64,000 bases of DNA from assembly GCF_010667575.1 (NCBI RefSeq), contig NZ_JAABNT010000002.1, forward strand, positions 62,001 to 126,000, in the 5' to 3' direction. The first letter of the stretch is position 1; every line of letters begins with the position of its first letter. Below the pieces are notes generated by a model. That model had not been told where the DNA came from, did no database searches, and saw nothing but the letters and a program-made list of their open reading frames with translations. The position numbers and the translations under genes were made by a program. Below, one piece after another: positions 18,045-27,496 of the stretch. Origin of the DNA: Sulfitobacter sediminilitoris. GTDB lineage: Bacteria; Pseudomonadota; Alphaproteobacteria; Rhodobacterales; Rhodobacteraceae.

Positions 18045-18383
18045 CTAGTCAAAGAATGGCGTCATCTGCGCGACAATGACTGAATTCTCCTCAAGCGCAC
18101 GTTGCATCAGTTCGCGCTCTTCGGCGTCGATCTCTTGCCCGTCCGCTTCGCGCTCAGCCAAGGTGCCATAGCCTGTCACGTCTAGGGGATTGGTGTCTGC
18201 CTGCTTTAGAATGGCAACCGTTTCGCGCACTGCTTCGGCTTCATCCACGCCGGAGGCAAAGCACATCAGCGCTGCACCGGTTGCCTTGTCTGGCAGCCCA
18301 TCGCCTTCTTTCCGGCCAATCTGAACCAGCAGGGTATAGACCTGCTGTCGGGACGGTTTCTTGGGCTTCTTGGTCTCAGACAT
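18045..18383 (-). CDS. Conserved-looking small acidic protein, function unknown
   Basis: 112 residues from ATG 18383 (MSETKKPKKPSRQQVYTLL). An in-frame GTG at 18404 would add seven residues. I do not recognise a domain. It has a basic N-terminal tail, then a helical, acidic body with ATGAALMCFASGVDEAEAV. No signal peptide or membrane segment is evident. A hairpin (18388-18418) ends five bases before the chosen ATG. It lies 41 bases downstream of the GlsB-type gene on the same strand. Confidence 0.65.
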   Translation of the reverse strand: MSETKKPKKPSRQQVYTLLVQIGRKEGDGLPDKATGAALMCFASGVDEAEAVRETVAILKQADTNPLDVTGYGTLAEREADGQEIDAEERELMQRALEENSVIVAQMTPFFD

Positions 18384-18387
18384 GACA

Positions 18388-18418
18388 AGGGCTGCCTTTC
18401 TCACGGAAAAGCAGCCCT
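18388..18418 (-). terminator. Hairpin before the small acidic protein gene
   Basis: An 8-bp stem AGGGCTGC/GCAGCCCT with a 15-base loop follows the GlsB-type gene on the minus strand. There is no T tract, so it could be a weak terminator or a structure influencing translation of the next gene, whose candidate GTG start lies in the loop. Confidence 0.4.
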
Positions 18419-18445
18419 AGCGTGTTCTTGAGAAGTTGAAAAGCC

Positions 18446-18700
18446 TTACGCAGATTTACGCATCGCCGTGATGGCAGCGATCAGGATGCATGCACCCACA
18501 AAGCCCACGAACAACTGACCAATCCAGCCACCCAATGTGGACCCAAAGAAGAACATCAGGATCGCGTTGAAAAGCATCGCACCGACGATACCTATGAAGA
18601 TGTTGAGCAGTAGCCCGTGATCACGCTTCATGAATTTTTCGGCCAGCCAGCCCGCCAAGCCACCTACGATAATCGCCGCGAACCATCCAAGACCTGTCAT
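18446..18700 (-). CDS. GlsB/YeaQ/YmgE-family small membrane protein
   Basis: 84 residues with three hydrophobic segments: WFAAIIVGGLAGWLA (about 5-20), LLLNIFIGIVGAMLFNAIL (about 29-48) and LFVGFVGACILIAAIT (about 62-78). The glycine-rich G-GxxAGWLAEKFM pattern is the family signature (transglycosylase-associated protein family). Members are stress-linked in enterobacteria, but their molecular role is unclear. The ATG at 18700 has AGGAG 9 bases upstream, which excludes the longer in-frame start inside dapD. Confidence 0.85.
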   Translation of the reverse strand: MTGLGWFAAIIVGGLAGWLAEKFMKRDHGLLLNIFIGIVGAMLFNAILMFFFGSTLGGWIGQLFVGFVGACILIAAITAMRKSA

Positions 18701-18758
18701 GTTACTTCTCCTGTCAATTTCTGACGGAGTAACGCGCCGGGCCTGATCTGGTTCCCGA

Positions 18759-19586
18759 TCAGTCGCGCAACAGTTCGTTGATTGAGGTCTTGGAACGGGT
18801 CCGTTCATCCACCCGCTTGACGATCACGGCACAGTAGAGGTTCACGTTGTTCTTGGATGGCATGGTGCCTGCAACAACGACAGAACCTGCAGGCACTTCG
18901 CCATACATTATTTCGCCTGTTTCACGGTCCACGATCTTGGTCGATTGGCCGATAAACACGCCCATGCCCAGGACAGACCCCTCACGCACGATGCAGCCTT
19001 CGACCACTTCGGAACGCGCACCGATAAAGCAATTGTCCTCGATGATGGTCGGACCGGCCTGCATGGGTTCCAAAACGCCGCCGATACCGACGCCGCCCGA
19101 CAGGTGCACGTTCTTGCCGATCTGGGCGCAGGAGCCAACAGTGGCCCATGTATCTACCATGGTCCCGCTGTCCACGTAGGCGCCGATGTTCACAAAAGAC
19201 GGCATCAGCACCACGCCGGGCGCGATATAGGCCGAGCGGCGCACGACGCAGTTCGGCACCGCGCGGAAACCGGCCTCTTTCCACTCGGCGTCGCCCCAGC
19301 CCTTGAACTTGCTGTCAACCTTGTCCCACCAGCCGGCGCCCTGCGGGCCACCTTCCTGATGTTCCATATCCTTGATGCGAAAGCCCAGCAAAACGGCTTT
19401 CTTGGCCCATTGGTTCACGTGCCAGTTACCGTCGTCCTGCTTTTCCGCGACGCGCAGCTTCCCACTGTCGAGGGCGTTCAATGTCTCTTCGATCGCGTCA
19501 CGCACCTCTCCGGTGGTCGCCGAAGTGATCTGATCACGGGTATCCCATGCGGCTTCGATTGCGGTCTCAAGTTGTGCGTTTGACAT
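18759..19586 (-). CDS. dapD: Tetrahydrodipicolinate N-succinyltransferase
   Basis: 275-residue enzyme that succinylates tetrahydrodipicolinate in the lysine/meso-DAP pathway, upstream of DapE. The N-terminal helical domain (1-100) precedes a left-handed beta-helix of hexapeptide repeats: [54 protein letters not shown] runs through residues about 112-165 in repeated turns. The C-terminal [22 protein letters not shown] is typical. It sits upstream of the GlsB-type gene and 70 bases downstream of the broken thioredoxin-like gene. Confidence 0.96.
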   Translation of the reverse strand: MSNAQLETAIEAAWDTRDQITSATTGEVRDAIEETLNALDSGKLRVAEKQDDGNWHVNQWAKKAVLLGFRIKDMEHQEGGPQGAGWWDKVDSKFKGWGDAEWKEAGFRAVPNCVVRRSAYIAPGVVLMPSFVNIGAYVDSGTMVDTWATVGSCAQIGKNVHLSGGVGIGGVLEPMQAGPTIIEDNCFIGARSEVVEGCIVREGSVLGMGVFIGQSTKIVDRETGEIMYGEVPAGSVVVAGTMPSKNNVNLYCAVIVKRVDERTRSKTSINELLRD

Positions 19587-19655
19587 GGACGGGCGCTCCT
19601 GATGCGAAGTTGACGTTGGCGCGCTATACCTTTGCGCACCGTTGGGCGCAATCGT

Positions 19656-20188
19656 TCAGCGCCATTTGATGGAACAACCCATCGACGGTGTCTGGTCCTG
19701 CGGCCCCCTGCCCGTCTCTGCCACTTGCCGCATCGCGTTCAGCAATTCCGGCACACGGTTGGCAGGATCATCCTTCATCCCGATATTGTCGAGCCGCCCA
19801 CTGTATTGCAGCCCGCCAGCGGCGTCGAATCCAAAGAAATCAGGCGTGCATACCGCACCATAGGCCTTCCCAACCGTCTGATCCTGATCCACAAGATACG
19901 GCGCGGTCAGCCCATGCACCTTGGCAAAATCCACCATCTTGTCGGGGGCATCAGCGGTATATTCAGTGTAGTCATTTGACATGATTGCAGCGCATCAAGC
20001 GTGTCCATGTCTTTTGCCAATCGGTCAATCAGCGCAATAACATAGGGACAGTGGTTGCAGATAAAGGCAATCAGCATGCCCTTGGGTCCCATGATGCCGT
20101 GGCGGGTGTGGTGCGCGCCATGCGGCGTGGCAAGATCGAAATCCGGGGCTGGCCAGCCAAAGTCGCAAACCTGCGATTTCAACAACAT
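19656..20188 (-). pseudogene. Thioredoxin-like/AhpC-TSA family protein broken by a frame-shifting deletion
   Basis: Two overlapping frames together read as one thioredoxin-like protein. The first starts at ATG 20188 (AGGAG upstream) with MLLKSQVCDFGWPAPDF and contains the redox-type motif FICNHCPYV, then runs DMDTLDAL before turning to nonsense. The second continues with AIMSNDYTEY, AKVHGLTAPYLVDQDQTVGKAYGAVCTPDFFGF and ends in QTPSMGCSIKWR, the family C-terminus. The junction is near 19985-19995, where a few residues of a beta strand are missing and the frame changes. The full span is 533 bases, not a multiple of three. It may be a true pseudogene or an assembly error. Confidence 0.8.
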
Positions 20189-20423
20189 CGAAACGCTCCT
20201 CCCAAACTGCCCGCTATCCTGTGCAGACAGATTGTCCCGGTCAATCGCAAAGACGGTTTTGCGCTTCGGAGATCTTAATTTCGCTGATGCCGATAAAATC
20301 TGCGCGACGCACAACAGACTTGTTTGCACCCACGATCAGCACTCATTAAGGGCAGTCCAACTGCGCCTTGCATGTTCACCTGATCCGCGTAACGCTGCGC
20401 CGAACACCGTCCCGGAGATATCA

Positions 20424-21269
20424 ATGAAAGCCGACAACCGCCGCCACCCGCTGCGCGACGCACACACCGACATCGAAACCGCTGAGGCGATCCCGGATAC
20501 GCCACAATCACGCGCCCCTGCGTACCGGCTTGCCTTTACCGATAACGATTTCATGTGCCGGGACGAATTGCGCCCCGTGCGACTTCAGCTTGAGTTGCTC
20601 AAGCCCGAGTTGCTGATGGAAGAGCAAGGGATCAAGTCAACGATCGTTCTGTTCGGCGGCGCACGCATTCCGGAGCCTTCGAAAAAGGATACCGCGCGTA
20701 CGAAAACACTGGCGGAATTGTCGCATTTCTACGATGAGACACGCGAATTCGCGCGACTTATGACTCTGAAATCAATGGAGAATGGCGGCAAGGAAGACGT
20801 CATCGTGACGGGTGGTGGTCCCGGCGTGATGGAGGCCGGAAATCGTGGCGCTAAAGATGTGGGCGGTCATTCAATCGGGCTGAACATTGTCTTGCCGTTC
20901 GAACAGGCGCCGAATGAATATGTCACCCCGGAGCTTTGCTTCAATTTCCACTACTTCGGCATTCGTAAGATGCATTTCCTGATGCGCGCCAAAGCGATCT
21001 GCGTCTTTCCCGGCGGATTCGGCACCATGGATGAGCTGTTTGAGTCGCTGACCTTGATCCAGACGGGACGCATGCAGCGCGTGCCATTCCTGCTGTTTGG
21101 CAGGGCCTTCTGGGAAAAGATAATCAATTGGGATGCGCTGGCCGATGCAGGCACCATTTCAGCCGAGGATCTCGACCTTTTCCGGTTCGTCGAAACAGCC
21201 CAAGAAGCGATGGACCTGATTGAGAATTGGGATCCAGCGCCCGCACGGGATTCATTGCCCGGCAGGTAG
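20424..21269 (+). CDS. LOG-family (TIGR00730) Rossmann-fold protein
   Basis: 281 residues. It has the nucleotide-binding GGGPGVMEAGNRGA and the catalytic-type motif PGGFGTMDELFE (PGGxGTxxE) characteristic of the LOG/lysine-decarboxylase-like family, whose studied members release cytokinin or cleave nucleoside monophosphates at the N-glycosidic bond. This longer form has about 90 extra N-terminal residues (DNRRHPLRDAHTDIETAEA). ATG 20424 follows GGAG; earlier in-frame starts overlap the opposite-strand pseudogene. The physiological substrate is unknown; AMP-like nucleotides are the default guess. Confidence 0.85.
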   Translation: MKADNRRHPLRDAHTDIETAEAIPDTPQSRAPAYRLAFTDNDFMCRDELRPVRLQLELLKPELLMEEQGIKSTIVLFGGARIPEPSKKDTARTKTLAELSHFYDETREFARLMTLKSMENGGKEDVIVTGGGPGVMEAGNRGAKDVGGHSIGLNIVLPFEQAPNEYVTPELCFNFHYFGIRKMHFLMRAKAICVFPGGFGTMDELFESLTLIQTGRMQRVPFLLFGRAFWEKIINWDALADAGTISAEDLDLFRFVETAQEAMDLIENWDPAPARDSLPGR

Positions 21270-21289
21270 CACGCCCAGTCAGACCCTGT

Positions 21290-21502
21290 TCAGGCGGTCA
21301 TCTCTGCTGGCAGCACACCGACTTCAACGTGGTGCGGCAGTGTTTCAACAACCTGACCGTGGTCGGTGTCCTTGATGGCGTAACCGTAGCCTGCCAAACG
21401 GTGCTTCCATTCGCGGGTAGAAAGGGAACATTCCCGCTCTCGAATAACAAGCTCGATCACCTGTGCGGTGATGAAAGGGTCTTTGTTGAACATGATGGAC
21501 AT
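21290..21502 (-). CDS. Small conserved-looking protein, function unknown
   Basis: 70 residues from ATG 21502 (AGGA 8-10 bases upstream): MSIMFNKDPFITAQVIEL, then STREWKHRLAGYGYAIKDTDHGQVVETL. It looks soluble and mixed alpha/beta. I do not recognise a family. It converges on the LOG-family gene with 20 bases between stops. Confidence 0.6.
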   Translation of the reverse strand: MSIMFNKDPFITAQVIELVIRERECSLSTREWKHRLAGYGYAIKDTDHGQVVETLPHHVEVGVLPAEMTA

Positions 21503-21653
21503 TGGTATGCTTCCTGATTGCGTTGCTTCAGGAAACAATCTGAAAGCAGACCGTGGCAGCAATTGCGCGGAATCAGGGCGCCCAAAAGGTTATTTCAAGG
21601 ACAGAGGCTGCCGTTGACCTAACGTCCAATTCCATTTTATTTGTTTGAAAACA

Positions 21654-22160
21654 TTAATTTATGCTTAAGCCACTATTCGCCGCCTGTGCGAATGAAGCGA
21701 TAAAATCGCCTTGTTCTACTGTATCGGGAATTGAAACACCTCGGGCCTGCGAGGTCCTTGCCACGGCTGTTTGCGCTGTTTCTCCCAACGCAATCAAGAT
21801 GCAAGCCGCAACCATTCCAGACCGGCCGATCCCTGCCCGACAGTGGATGGCAATATGCTTACCAGCCTCAAGGGATGCTTTCACATCACCAATCAAGCTG
21901 GCAAAACTTGCGCGGTCAGGCAGGCCAAAGTCCGCAATCGGGAAAGACTGGAAACAGATACCAAAGGCTGCACAATGGTCTGCCTCCTGTGACATTCCCA
22001 GATCAACAGCTTCTTCCACCGGCAACATGGCCAGGACATCGGTGACACCAAGCGCCTTCAGATCAGCAAACGTATGGCTTGCCTCACTGGCTGGCGGGCA
22101 TGACATGATACGCATCGTTCCCGGCGTATCCGTAGGCACGATAAAGCTGCGGTGGGTCAC
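21654..22160 (-). CDS. Small dual-specificity/tyrosine phosphatase-like protein
   Basis: 168 residues. The phosphatase signature HCRAGIGRSG is at residues 106-115, with nucleophile Cys107 and phosphate-binding Arg113. An upstream PIADFGLPD can supply the general-acid Asp77. The family removes phosphate from Tyr/Ser/Thr or small molecules. Its GTG start (22158-22160) follows the rlmN stop with no gap, which points to translational coupling. An upstream role in signalling is possible but no kinase lies nearby. Confidence 0.83.
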   Translation of the reverse strand: MTHRSFIVPTDTPGTMRIMSCPPASEASHTFADLKALGVTDVLAMLPVEEAVDLGMSQEADHCAAFGICFQSFPIADFGLPDRASFASLIGDVKASLEAGKHIAIHCRAGIGRSGMVAACILIALGETAQTAVARTSQARGVSIPDTVEQGDFIASFAQAANSGLSIN

Positions 22161-23342
22161 CTAGCCGGTCAGCCCGGCTTCTGCTTCGATTTGCTTGCGA
22201 GACTTGCGCGCCCGTTCGGTCGCTGATTTCAGCTGACCACAGGCCGCCATGATGTCCTCGCCCCGTGGCGTGCGGATGGGCGATGCATAGCCAGCCTTGT
22301 AGATGATATCGGCAAAGCGATGGATGCGGTTGTTCGACGACCGCTTGTAAGGCGCACCGGGCCATTCGTTGAATGGAATGAGGTTGATCTTGGCCGGGAT
22401 GCCGTCGATCAGCTTGATCAGGCGGTGCGCGTCCTCGTCACTGTCGTTCACACCGTCAAGCATGACGTACTCGAAGGTGATCCGCTCAGAATTCGACACT
22501 TTCGGATAGGCCTTCAACGCTTCCAGCAATTCCGCGATGTTCCAGCGCTTGTTGATCGGTACCAGCTTGTCGCGGACCTCATCCGTGGTCGCGTGAAAGG
22601 ACACGGCAAGCTGACACCCGATTTCCTCGGCCGTCCGCGCAATTTCGGGCACGACGCCAGAGGTCGACAGCGTAATGCGGCGGCGGGAAAGCTGAATGCC
22701 TTCGGCATCCATCGCGATCTTCATCGCGTCGCGCACATTCTCGAAATTATAAAGCGGCTCGCCCATCCCCATCAGCACGATATTGGACAAAAGCCGGGTT
22801 TCGTCCTTTGGCGCGCCGATTTCAGGCCATTCGCCCAGATCGTCACGGGCTACCAAGACCTGCCCGATAATCTCAGCGGCAGTCAGATTGCGCACAAGCT
22901 TTTGCGTGCCCGTGTGACAGAAAGAACAAGTCAGCGTGCAGCCAACCTGAGAAGAGACACACAGCGTGCCACGCCCCTCTTCGGGGATATACACGACCTC
23001 AACCTCGTGACCGCCAGCAATGCGCACCAGATATTTCCGCGTGCCATCTTCGCTGACTTGACGAGTCACCACTTCCGGCACTTCGATCACGAACTTTTCC
23101 GCCAAGTCAGCCCGATACGCCTTGGCAAGGTTTGTCATCTCGGAAAAATCGCGGACGCCCCATTGGTAGATCCACTGCCAAATCTGGCCGACCCGCATTT
23201 TCGCCTGTTTCTCAGGGGTACCGGCCGCGATCAGCGCCTCGCGCATCCGATCTCGGGTCATACCCACAAGGTTCATTGGACCTTCCGGCAGTTTGCGCGG
23301 AATGGTGTGTACGTCTTGGGTGATCGGTGCAGTAGCGGACAT
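22161..23342 (-). CDS. rlmN: 23S rRNA (adenine2503-C2)/tRNA methyltransferase RlmN
   Basis: 393-residue radical SAM methyltransferase that methylates A2503 of 23S rRNA and A37 of some tRNAs. The CX3CX2C iron-sulfur motif is CTLTCSFC. The methyl-carrying Cys is in [11 protein letters not shown] near the C-terminus, and [12 protein letters not shown] is the family's SAM-binding GGEP-like segment. The first 20 residues ([20 protein letters not shown]) are a short extension common in this group. The tyrosine-phosphatase-like gene abuts its stop codon. Confidence 0.96.
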   Translation of the reverse strand: MSATAPITQDVHTIPRKLPEGPMNLVGMTRDRMREALIAAGTPEKQAKMRVGQIWQWIYQWGVRDFSEMTNLAKAYRADLAEKFVIEVPEVVTRQVSEDGTRKYLVRIAGGHEVEVVYIPEEGRGTLCVSSQVGCTLTCSFCHTGTQKLVRNLTAAEIIGQVLVARDDLGEWPEIGAPKDETRLLSNIVLMGMGEPLYNFENVRDAMKIAMDAEGIQLSRRRITLSTSGVVPEIARTAEEIGCQLAVSFHATTDEVRDKLVPINKRWNIAELLEALKAYPKVSNSERITFEYVMLDGVNDSDEDAHRLIKLIDGIPAKINLIPFNEWPGAPYKRSSNNRIHRFADIIYKAGYASPIRTPRGEDIMAACGQLKSATERARKSRKQIEAEAGLTG

Positions 23343-23486
23343 GAGGCGACTCGCGGCTAGGGTGATGCGCCTCTATATAGGAGCCTGCAGAATTTGCAAA
23401 AGGGTGCGGCCAACGTGATGCGAACAGGCGGCCTGCGCGATTTCCCGGAATCGGCACATGGAAACGGTGCAAACCTAGCCTGCGGA

Positions 23487-24017
23487 TTACCCCCCGCAGC
23501 GCTTGGCGGCGTCCTCAACAGCGGCCGTGAACCCAAGCAGGCTGAACGTATCTTTCGTATTCGTGCCCCTGCCCGAACGCCCCGACAGCACGGCATTTGC
23601 ACCGCGCTTCATTGCCGTGATGATCTTGGCATCATCATCGGTCGTTGCAGGCCATGCCCATTCACCTTCGGTGAAAAGCTCAAAAGACGTACCGGAAATT
23701 TCCATTGTGACGGTGGAGCCCGACGCGAAAGGATATCCGCCCGTAAAGGCCACCTGACCCTTGGCACCGGCAGAGGGACGGTAAAACACCATCAGCAACG
23801 TCTGCCCCCGGTTCACCGCAACCACGCGACCGTCGCGGGAATTCACGGTTTCCTTCGGCGTAGAAACCCCCCAGCATTCAGTTGGATTGTCTTCGACAAA
23901 CACGCTCCAGTCGGTCTTGGCCGCCACGCGATTTGTGCTTTGTTCCTGTGCGAGGACACCCGTCGCCATCACGGCCATCGTCCCGATTGCGCACCCAATC
24001 GTCTTCATCATTCCCAT
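23487..24017 (-). CDS. Invasion-associated locus B (IalB) family periplasmic protein
   Basis: 176 residues with a signal peptide (MKTIGCAIGTMAVMATGVLA, cleavage near LAQEQ). The mature part has WSVFVEDNPTECWGVS, a repeated-strand region with GGYPFASGSTVTMEI and AMKRGANAVLSGRSGRGTNTKDTFSL, the characteristic IalB pattern, and two Cys (ECW and RCGG). IalB was named in Bartonella for erythrocyte invasion, but the family is common in free-living alphaproteobacteria, where its role is unknown. Confidence 0.83.
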   Translation of the reverse strand: MGMMKTIGCAIGTMAVMATGVLAQEQSTNRVAAKTDWSVFVEDNPTECWGVSTPKETVNSRDGRVVAVNRGQTLLMVFYRPSAGAKGQVAFTGGYPFASGSTVTMEISGTSFELFTEGEWAWPATTDDDAKIITAMKRGANAVLSGRSGRGTNTKDTFSLLGFTAAVEDAAKRCGG

Positions 24018-24194
24018 TGTCCAGCCTCCAAGCTGTCCTTGACCTCAATACCTTTCAGACACCCGTTGGCGGTGCTTTGCTCACCGCTCTTGTTCCAAGC
24101 GCCTGTTATCTTGTCGACGAAGAGCATATTAACGCCAAACAAGCGACAGACGAAACCCTGATTGGCAGGTTTTCGCTTAACTAAAAGGTGATGA

Positions 24195-25175
24195 ATGACG
24201 CAACCGGCTCCTTTCGCAGAAATCTGGCGCGGCCCGTTTCTGGAGAGTGTCCACGAAGGGCACGCCGTCATCTGCGACGAGGCAGGTCAGATCGTGGAAA
24301 GCTGGGGCGACCCGGCGCATGTCATTCTGCCGCGTTCCTCGTCCAAGATGATACAGGCCCTGCCGCTGATCACCTCGGGGGCCGCCGATGCGCACGGCCT
24401 GACCAGCGAACAGCTTGCCCTGGCATGTGCGTCGCACAATGGGGCGGCCATTCACACTGACCGGGTGAATGCCTGGATGAATACATTGGGCCTGAGCGAC
24501 GACGCTTTCCGCTGCGGCCCACAAGAGCCCGATGACCGTCCCGCGATGGAAGCCCTCATTCGCGCCTACGAAAAACCCTGCCAAGTCCATAACAATTGTT
24601 CGGGCAAACACGCGGGATTTCTGACGCTGAACGCGCATCTGGGCGGCAATGCAGAGTATATCGACCCTGACCATCCGGTCCAAAGGGCCTGTCTTGAGGC
24701 GTTTGAAACAGTCACCAAAGAAACCTCTCCCGGTTACGGGATTGACGGCTGTTCCGCGCCGAATTTCGCCTGCACGCTTCACGGCATGGCCCGCGCCATG
24801 GCCCATTTTGCGGCCGCGCCAGAAGGATCAGCCGAGGTGTGCTTGCATCAGGCGATGCGTTTGCATCCGGAGCTGGTCGCGGGCGAAGGGCGTGCCTGCA
24901 CTGAACTGATGCGCGCGATGGACGGCAAGGTTGCGTTGAAAACAGGGGCCGAAGGGTTCTTTATCGCCATCCTGCCCGAACAAAAGCTCGGTATCGCGCT
25001 GAAAGCGGCCTGCGGCACAACCCGCGCTGCTGAATGTGCGATTGCGACATTGCTGGTGCGTCTGGGCGTTCTGGATGCCAATCATCCCGCAACACGCAAA
25101 CGCATGAATGCGCCGATCACGAACCGGCGTGACATCATGACTGGTACGCTTCGGCCTGCGGCTGGATTGATCTGA
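24195..25175 (+). CDS. Asparaginase, rhizobial type II (ReAV-like)
   Basis: 326-residue asparaginase of the family typified by Rhizobium etli ReAV, which hydrolyses L-asparagine to aspartate and ammonia and is unrelated to the E. coli enzymes. Catalytic positions known for that family can be matched by counting: Ser48 and Lys51 in PRSSSKMIQALP, Ser80 in CASHNG, and the zinc-site Cys135 and Lys138 in NNCSGKHAGF, with a third Cys in GIDGCSAPN. ATG 24195 follows AAAAGGTGATGA. It stands alone, divergent from the IalB-type gene. Confidence 0.88.
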   Translation: MTQPAPFAEIWRGPFLESVHEGHAVICDEAGQIVESWGDPAHVILPRSSSKMIQALPLITSGAADAHGLTSEQLALACASHNGAAIHTDRVNAWMNTLGLSDDAFRCGPQEPDDRPAMEALIRAYEKPCQVHNNCSGKHAGFLTLNAHLGGNAEYIDPDHPVQRACLEAFETVTKETSPGYGIDGCSAPNFACTLHGMARAMAHFAAAPEGSAEVCLHQAMRLHPELVAGEGRACTELMRAMDGKVALKTGAEGFFIAILPEQKLGIALKAACGTTRAAECAIATLLVRLGVLDANHPATRKRMNAPITNRRDIMTGTLRPAAGLI

Positions 25176-25240
25176 TCTTCGTGCGTCTGCGCGCCCTGCG
25201 ATAGCATTTGCAGCCGCTGCCTCGAGTCTGCCTGCCTGCG

Positions 25241-26125
25241 TCAGGTCAGCACGAAGTCATCCTTGGTGTATCCCTGCACGTACAGAAGGGATGTCAGATC
25301 ACCGTTGTTGATCCGAACGTCGCATTCTGCGGCGACCGCCGGTTTCGCGTGCAGCGCTACCCCCAGACCGGCGCGTTTCAGCATGCCAAGGTCATTGGCG
25401 CCATCTCCGACCGCGATCACATCTGCATCCGCGAGGCCCAGACGCGCGGTGACCTGCTCCAGCGTGTCAACTTTAGCCTGTTTGCCAAGGATCGGCTCCG
25501 CAACCTGTCCTGTCAGCGATCCGTCTTCGATGATCAGCGTATTCGCGCGGTTCTCATCAAAGCCCAGCGCCTGTGCCACCTGCGCCGTAAAAGCGGTAAA
25601 GCCCCCGGACACCAGCACCGACGTCGCGCCGTGCGCCTTCATCGTCGCGACCAAAGCCTTGCCGCCGGGCATCAAGGTAATTCGCTCTGCCAGAACCTTA
25701 TCGATCACGCCTACGTCCAGGCCTTTCAACAAACCAACCCGTTCGCGCAGCGCGCCTTCGAAATTCAGCTCACCGTTCATCGCCCGCGCTGTGATGTCCT
25801 TGACGCGGGCACCCACGCCCGCCTCGTCCGCCAGTTCATCAATGCATTCCTGCTGGATCATCGTGCTGTCCATGTCCGCCAGCAACATCCGCTTCTTGCG
25901 GGCCTGTGTCGGTACAACAACCAGATCGACCTGCATGGACTGGCAGCTTTCCCAGACCTCCCACAGGTTGCCGGGTATTTTCGCGACAGCAAATTCTGCC
26001 GCCTCGTCCGGGGACAGCCAAATTGCATCGCCGCCGCCCCAGGCATTGCGCAGGCTTTCCACCAGCGCGGGCTCCAGCCCCTTGGTTTCAGGGGAAGTCA
26101 GCAAGACAACAGTGAACATGGGCAA
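25241..26125 (-). CDS. serB: Phosphoserine phosphatase
   Basis: 294-residue HAD-family enzyme that makes the last step of serine synthesis. The nucleophile motif is [20 protein letters not shown] (DxDxT near residues 89-93), followed by [13 protein letters not shown] (motif II Ser) and the motif III/IV region [18 protein letters not shown]. The N-terminal 80 residues form an ACT-like domain as in many SerB proteins. It is divergent from serC across about 150 bases. Confidence 0.95.
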   Translation of the reverse strand: MPMFTVVLLTSPETKGLEPALVESLRNAWGGGDAIWLSPDEAAEFAVAKIPGNLWEVWESCQSMQVDLVVVPTQARKKRMLLADMDSTMIQQECIDELADEAGVGARVKDITARAMNGELNFEGALRERVGLLKGLDVGVIDKVLAERITLMPGGKALVATMKAHGATSVLVSGGFTAFTAQVAQALGFDENRANTLIIEDGSLTGQVAEPILGKQAKVDTLEQVTARLGLADADVIAVGDGANDLGMLKRAGLGVALHAKPAVAAECDVRINNGDLTSLLYVQGYTKDDFVLT

Positions 26126-26220
26126 AGTTTCCGATCCGCGTCAGTGATGTCGCAGAATTGCGAACGAGCGGCGGTCTAGACCCATTTTTCCGATTGTGCC
26201 AGCCCGGCGATCCCCGTAAG

Positions 26221-26257
26221 TGCGTCCGTGGGACACCCTTCCCCAACGAAGGGCGCA
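26221..26257 (+). ncRNA. Structured serC leader, candidate serC RNA motif
   Basis: Just upstream of serC the leader can fold into CCCTTC-CCCAAC-GAAGGG (26236-26253), nested in an outer TGCG/CGCA pair (26221-26224 with 26254-26257). A purine-rich ribosome site GAGAGGG follows before the ATG. A serC RNA motif has been described upstream of serC in Alphaproteobacteria, and this hairpin fits in position and form. I cannot test it against a covariance model. Confidence 0.5.
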
Positions 26258-26277
26258 TATCTGAGAGGGTAGCATTA

Positions 26278-27417
26278 ATGGCTATTGAACAACCGGCAAC
26301 GCGGCCGGCCAATCCGCGTTTTTCTTCTGGCCCCTGTGCCAAACCCCCCGTCTTTAATCTGAACAACCTTGCTGTCGCGCCTTTGGGCCGGTCTCACCGT
26401 GCCGCTGTGGGTAAGTCCAAGCTGCTGGAAGCGATTGAAACCACGCGCGACATCCTCGGCGTGCCTGCAGACTACCGCATTGGCATTGTGCCCGCGTCTG
26501 ACACAGGCGCCTTTGAGATGGCAATGTGGACCATGCTGGGCGAGCGGCCCGCAGAAATGGTCGCTTGGGAATCCTTCGGGGCGGGCTGGGTCACCGATGT
26601 GGTCAAACAGCTCAAGATCGAAGCCAACGTACACGAGGCAGCCTACGGCGAGATCGTCGATATGGCGGCGCTCAACTATGACAATGACGTCTGCTTTACA
26701 TGGAACGGAACGACATCTGGCGTCCGCGTTCCCACCGGCGATGTGATCCCGGCGGATCGTGGTGGTCTGACACTGTGCGACGCCACCTCGGCTGCGTTTG
26801 CGATGGATCTGCCCTGGGACAAGCTCGATGTGACGACGTTCTCCTGGCAGAAGGTGCTGGGTGGCGAAGCAGCGCATGGTATGTTGATCCTCAGCCCCCG
26901 TGCAGTGGAGCGGCTGGAAAACTACACGCCCGCATGGCCGCTGCCCAAGATCTTCCGCCTGACCAAGGGTGGCAAGCTGAACGAAGGCATTTTCCGGGGC
27001 GAGACGATCAACACGCCCTCCATGCTCTGTGTTGAGGATTATCTTCAGGCACTTACATGGGCAAAGTCCGTGGGTGGACTGAAAGGATTGATTGCGCGTG
27101 CGGATGCCAACGCGCAGGCGATTGCAGATTTCGTGACGGATCACGACTGGATCGAATTCCTTGCCGCTGACCCCGCGACGCGGTCGAATACATCGGTTTG
27201 CCTGAAGTTCTCTGATGACCGGATTACCGATGGTGCCGCCTTTGCAAAGGCGATTGCCAAGCGGCTGGCGGACGAGAACGTGGCGCTTGACGTGGGCGCC
27301 TACCGTGACGCACCTCCGGGTCTGCGTATCTGGTGCGGCGGCACGGTTGAAACCTCGGATATCGAGGCAATGCTGCCTTGGCTGGCCTGGGCTTTCGACG
27401 CCGAAATCAACGCATAA
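26278..27417 (+). CDS. serC: Phosphoserine aminotransferase
   Basis: 379-residue PLP enzyme that converts 3-phosphohydroxypyruvate to phosphoserine with glutamate. It is the alphaproteobacterial long form: [13 protein letters not shown] at the N-terminus, [14 protein letters not shown] in the cofactor region, and the PLP lysine in [20 protein letters not shown] 26278 with GAGAGGG upstream is preferred to an in-frame start at 26158 that would run through the structured leader. serA follows after 79 bases. Confidence 0.96.
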   Translation: MAIEQPATRPANPRFSSGPCAKPPVFNLNNLAVAPLGRSHRAAVGKSKLLEAIETTRDILGVPADYRIGIVPASDTGAFEMAMWTMLGERPAEMVAWESFGAGWVTDVVKQLKIEANVHEAAYGEIVDMAALNYDNDVCFTWNGTTSGVRVPTGDVIPADRGGLTLCDATSAAFAMDLPWDKLDVTTFSWQKVLGGEAAHGMLILSPRAVERLENYTPAWPLPKIFRLTKGGKLNEGIFRGETINTPSMLCVEDYLQALTWAKSVGGLKGLIARADANAQAIADFVTDHDWIEFLAADPATRSNTSVCLKFSDDRITDGAAFAKAIAKRLADENVALDVGAYRDAPPGLRIWCGGTVETSDIEAMLPWLAWAFDAEINA

Positions 27418-27496
27418 CGCTCATCACGAGATTTCATCTCTTCTTCGCGAGGACAGCCGCTGGCTGGACGAGCGACCCTGCATGAAAGGACCGAAA

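Noticed and set aside
22320..23360. A 346-codon plus-strand frame opposite rlmN
   Set aside because: RlmN motifs on the minus strand are unambiguous; this frame is its antisense shadow.
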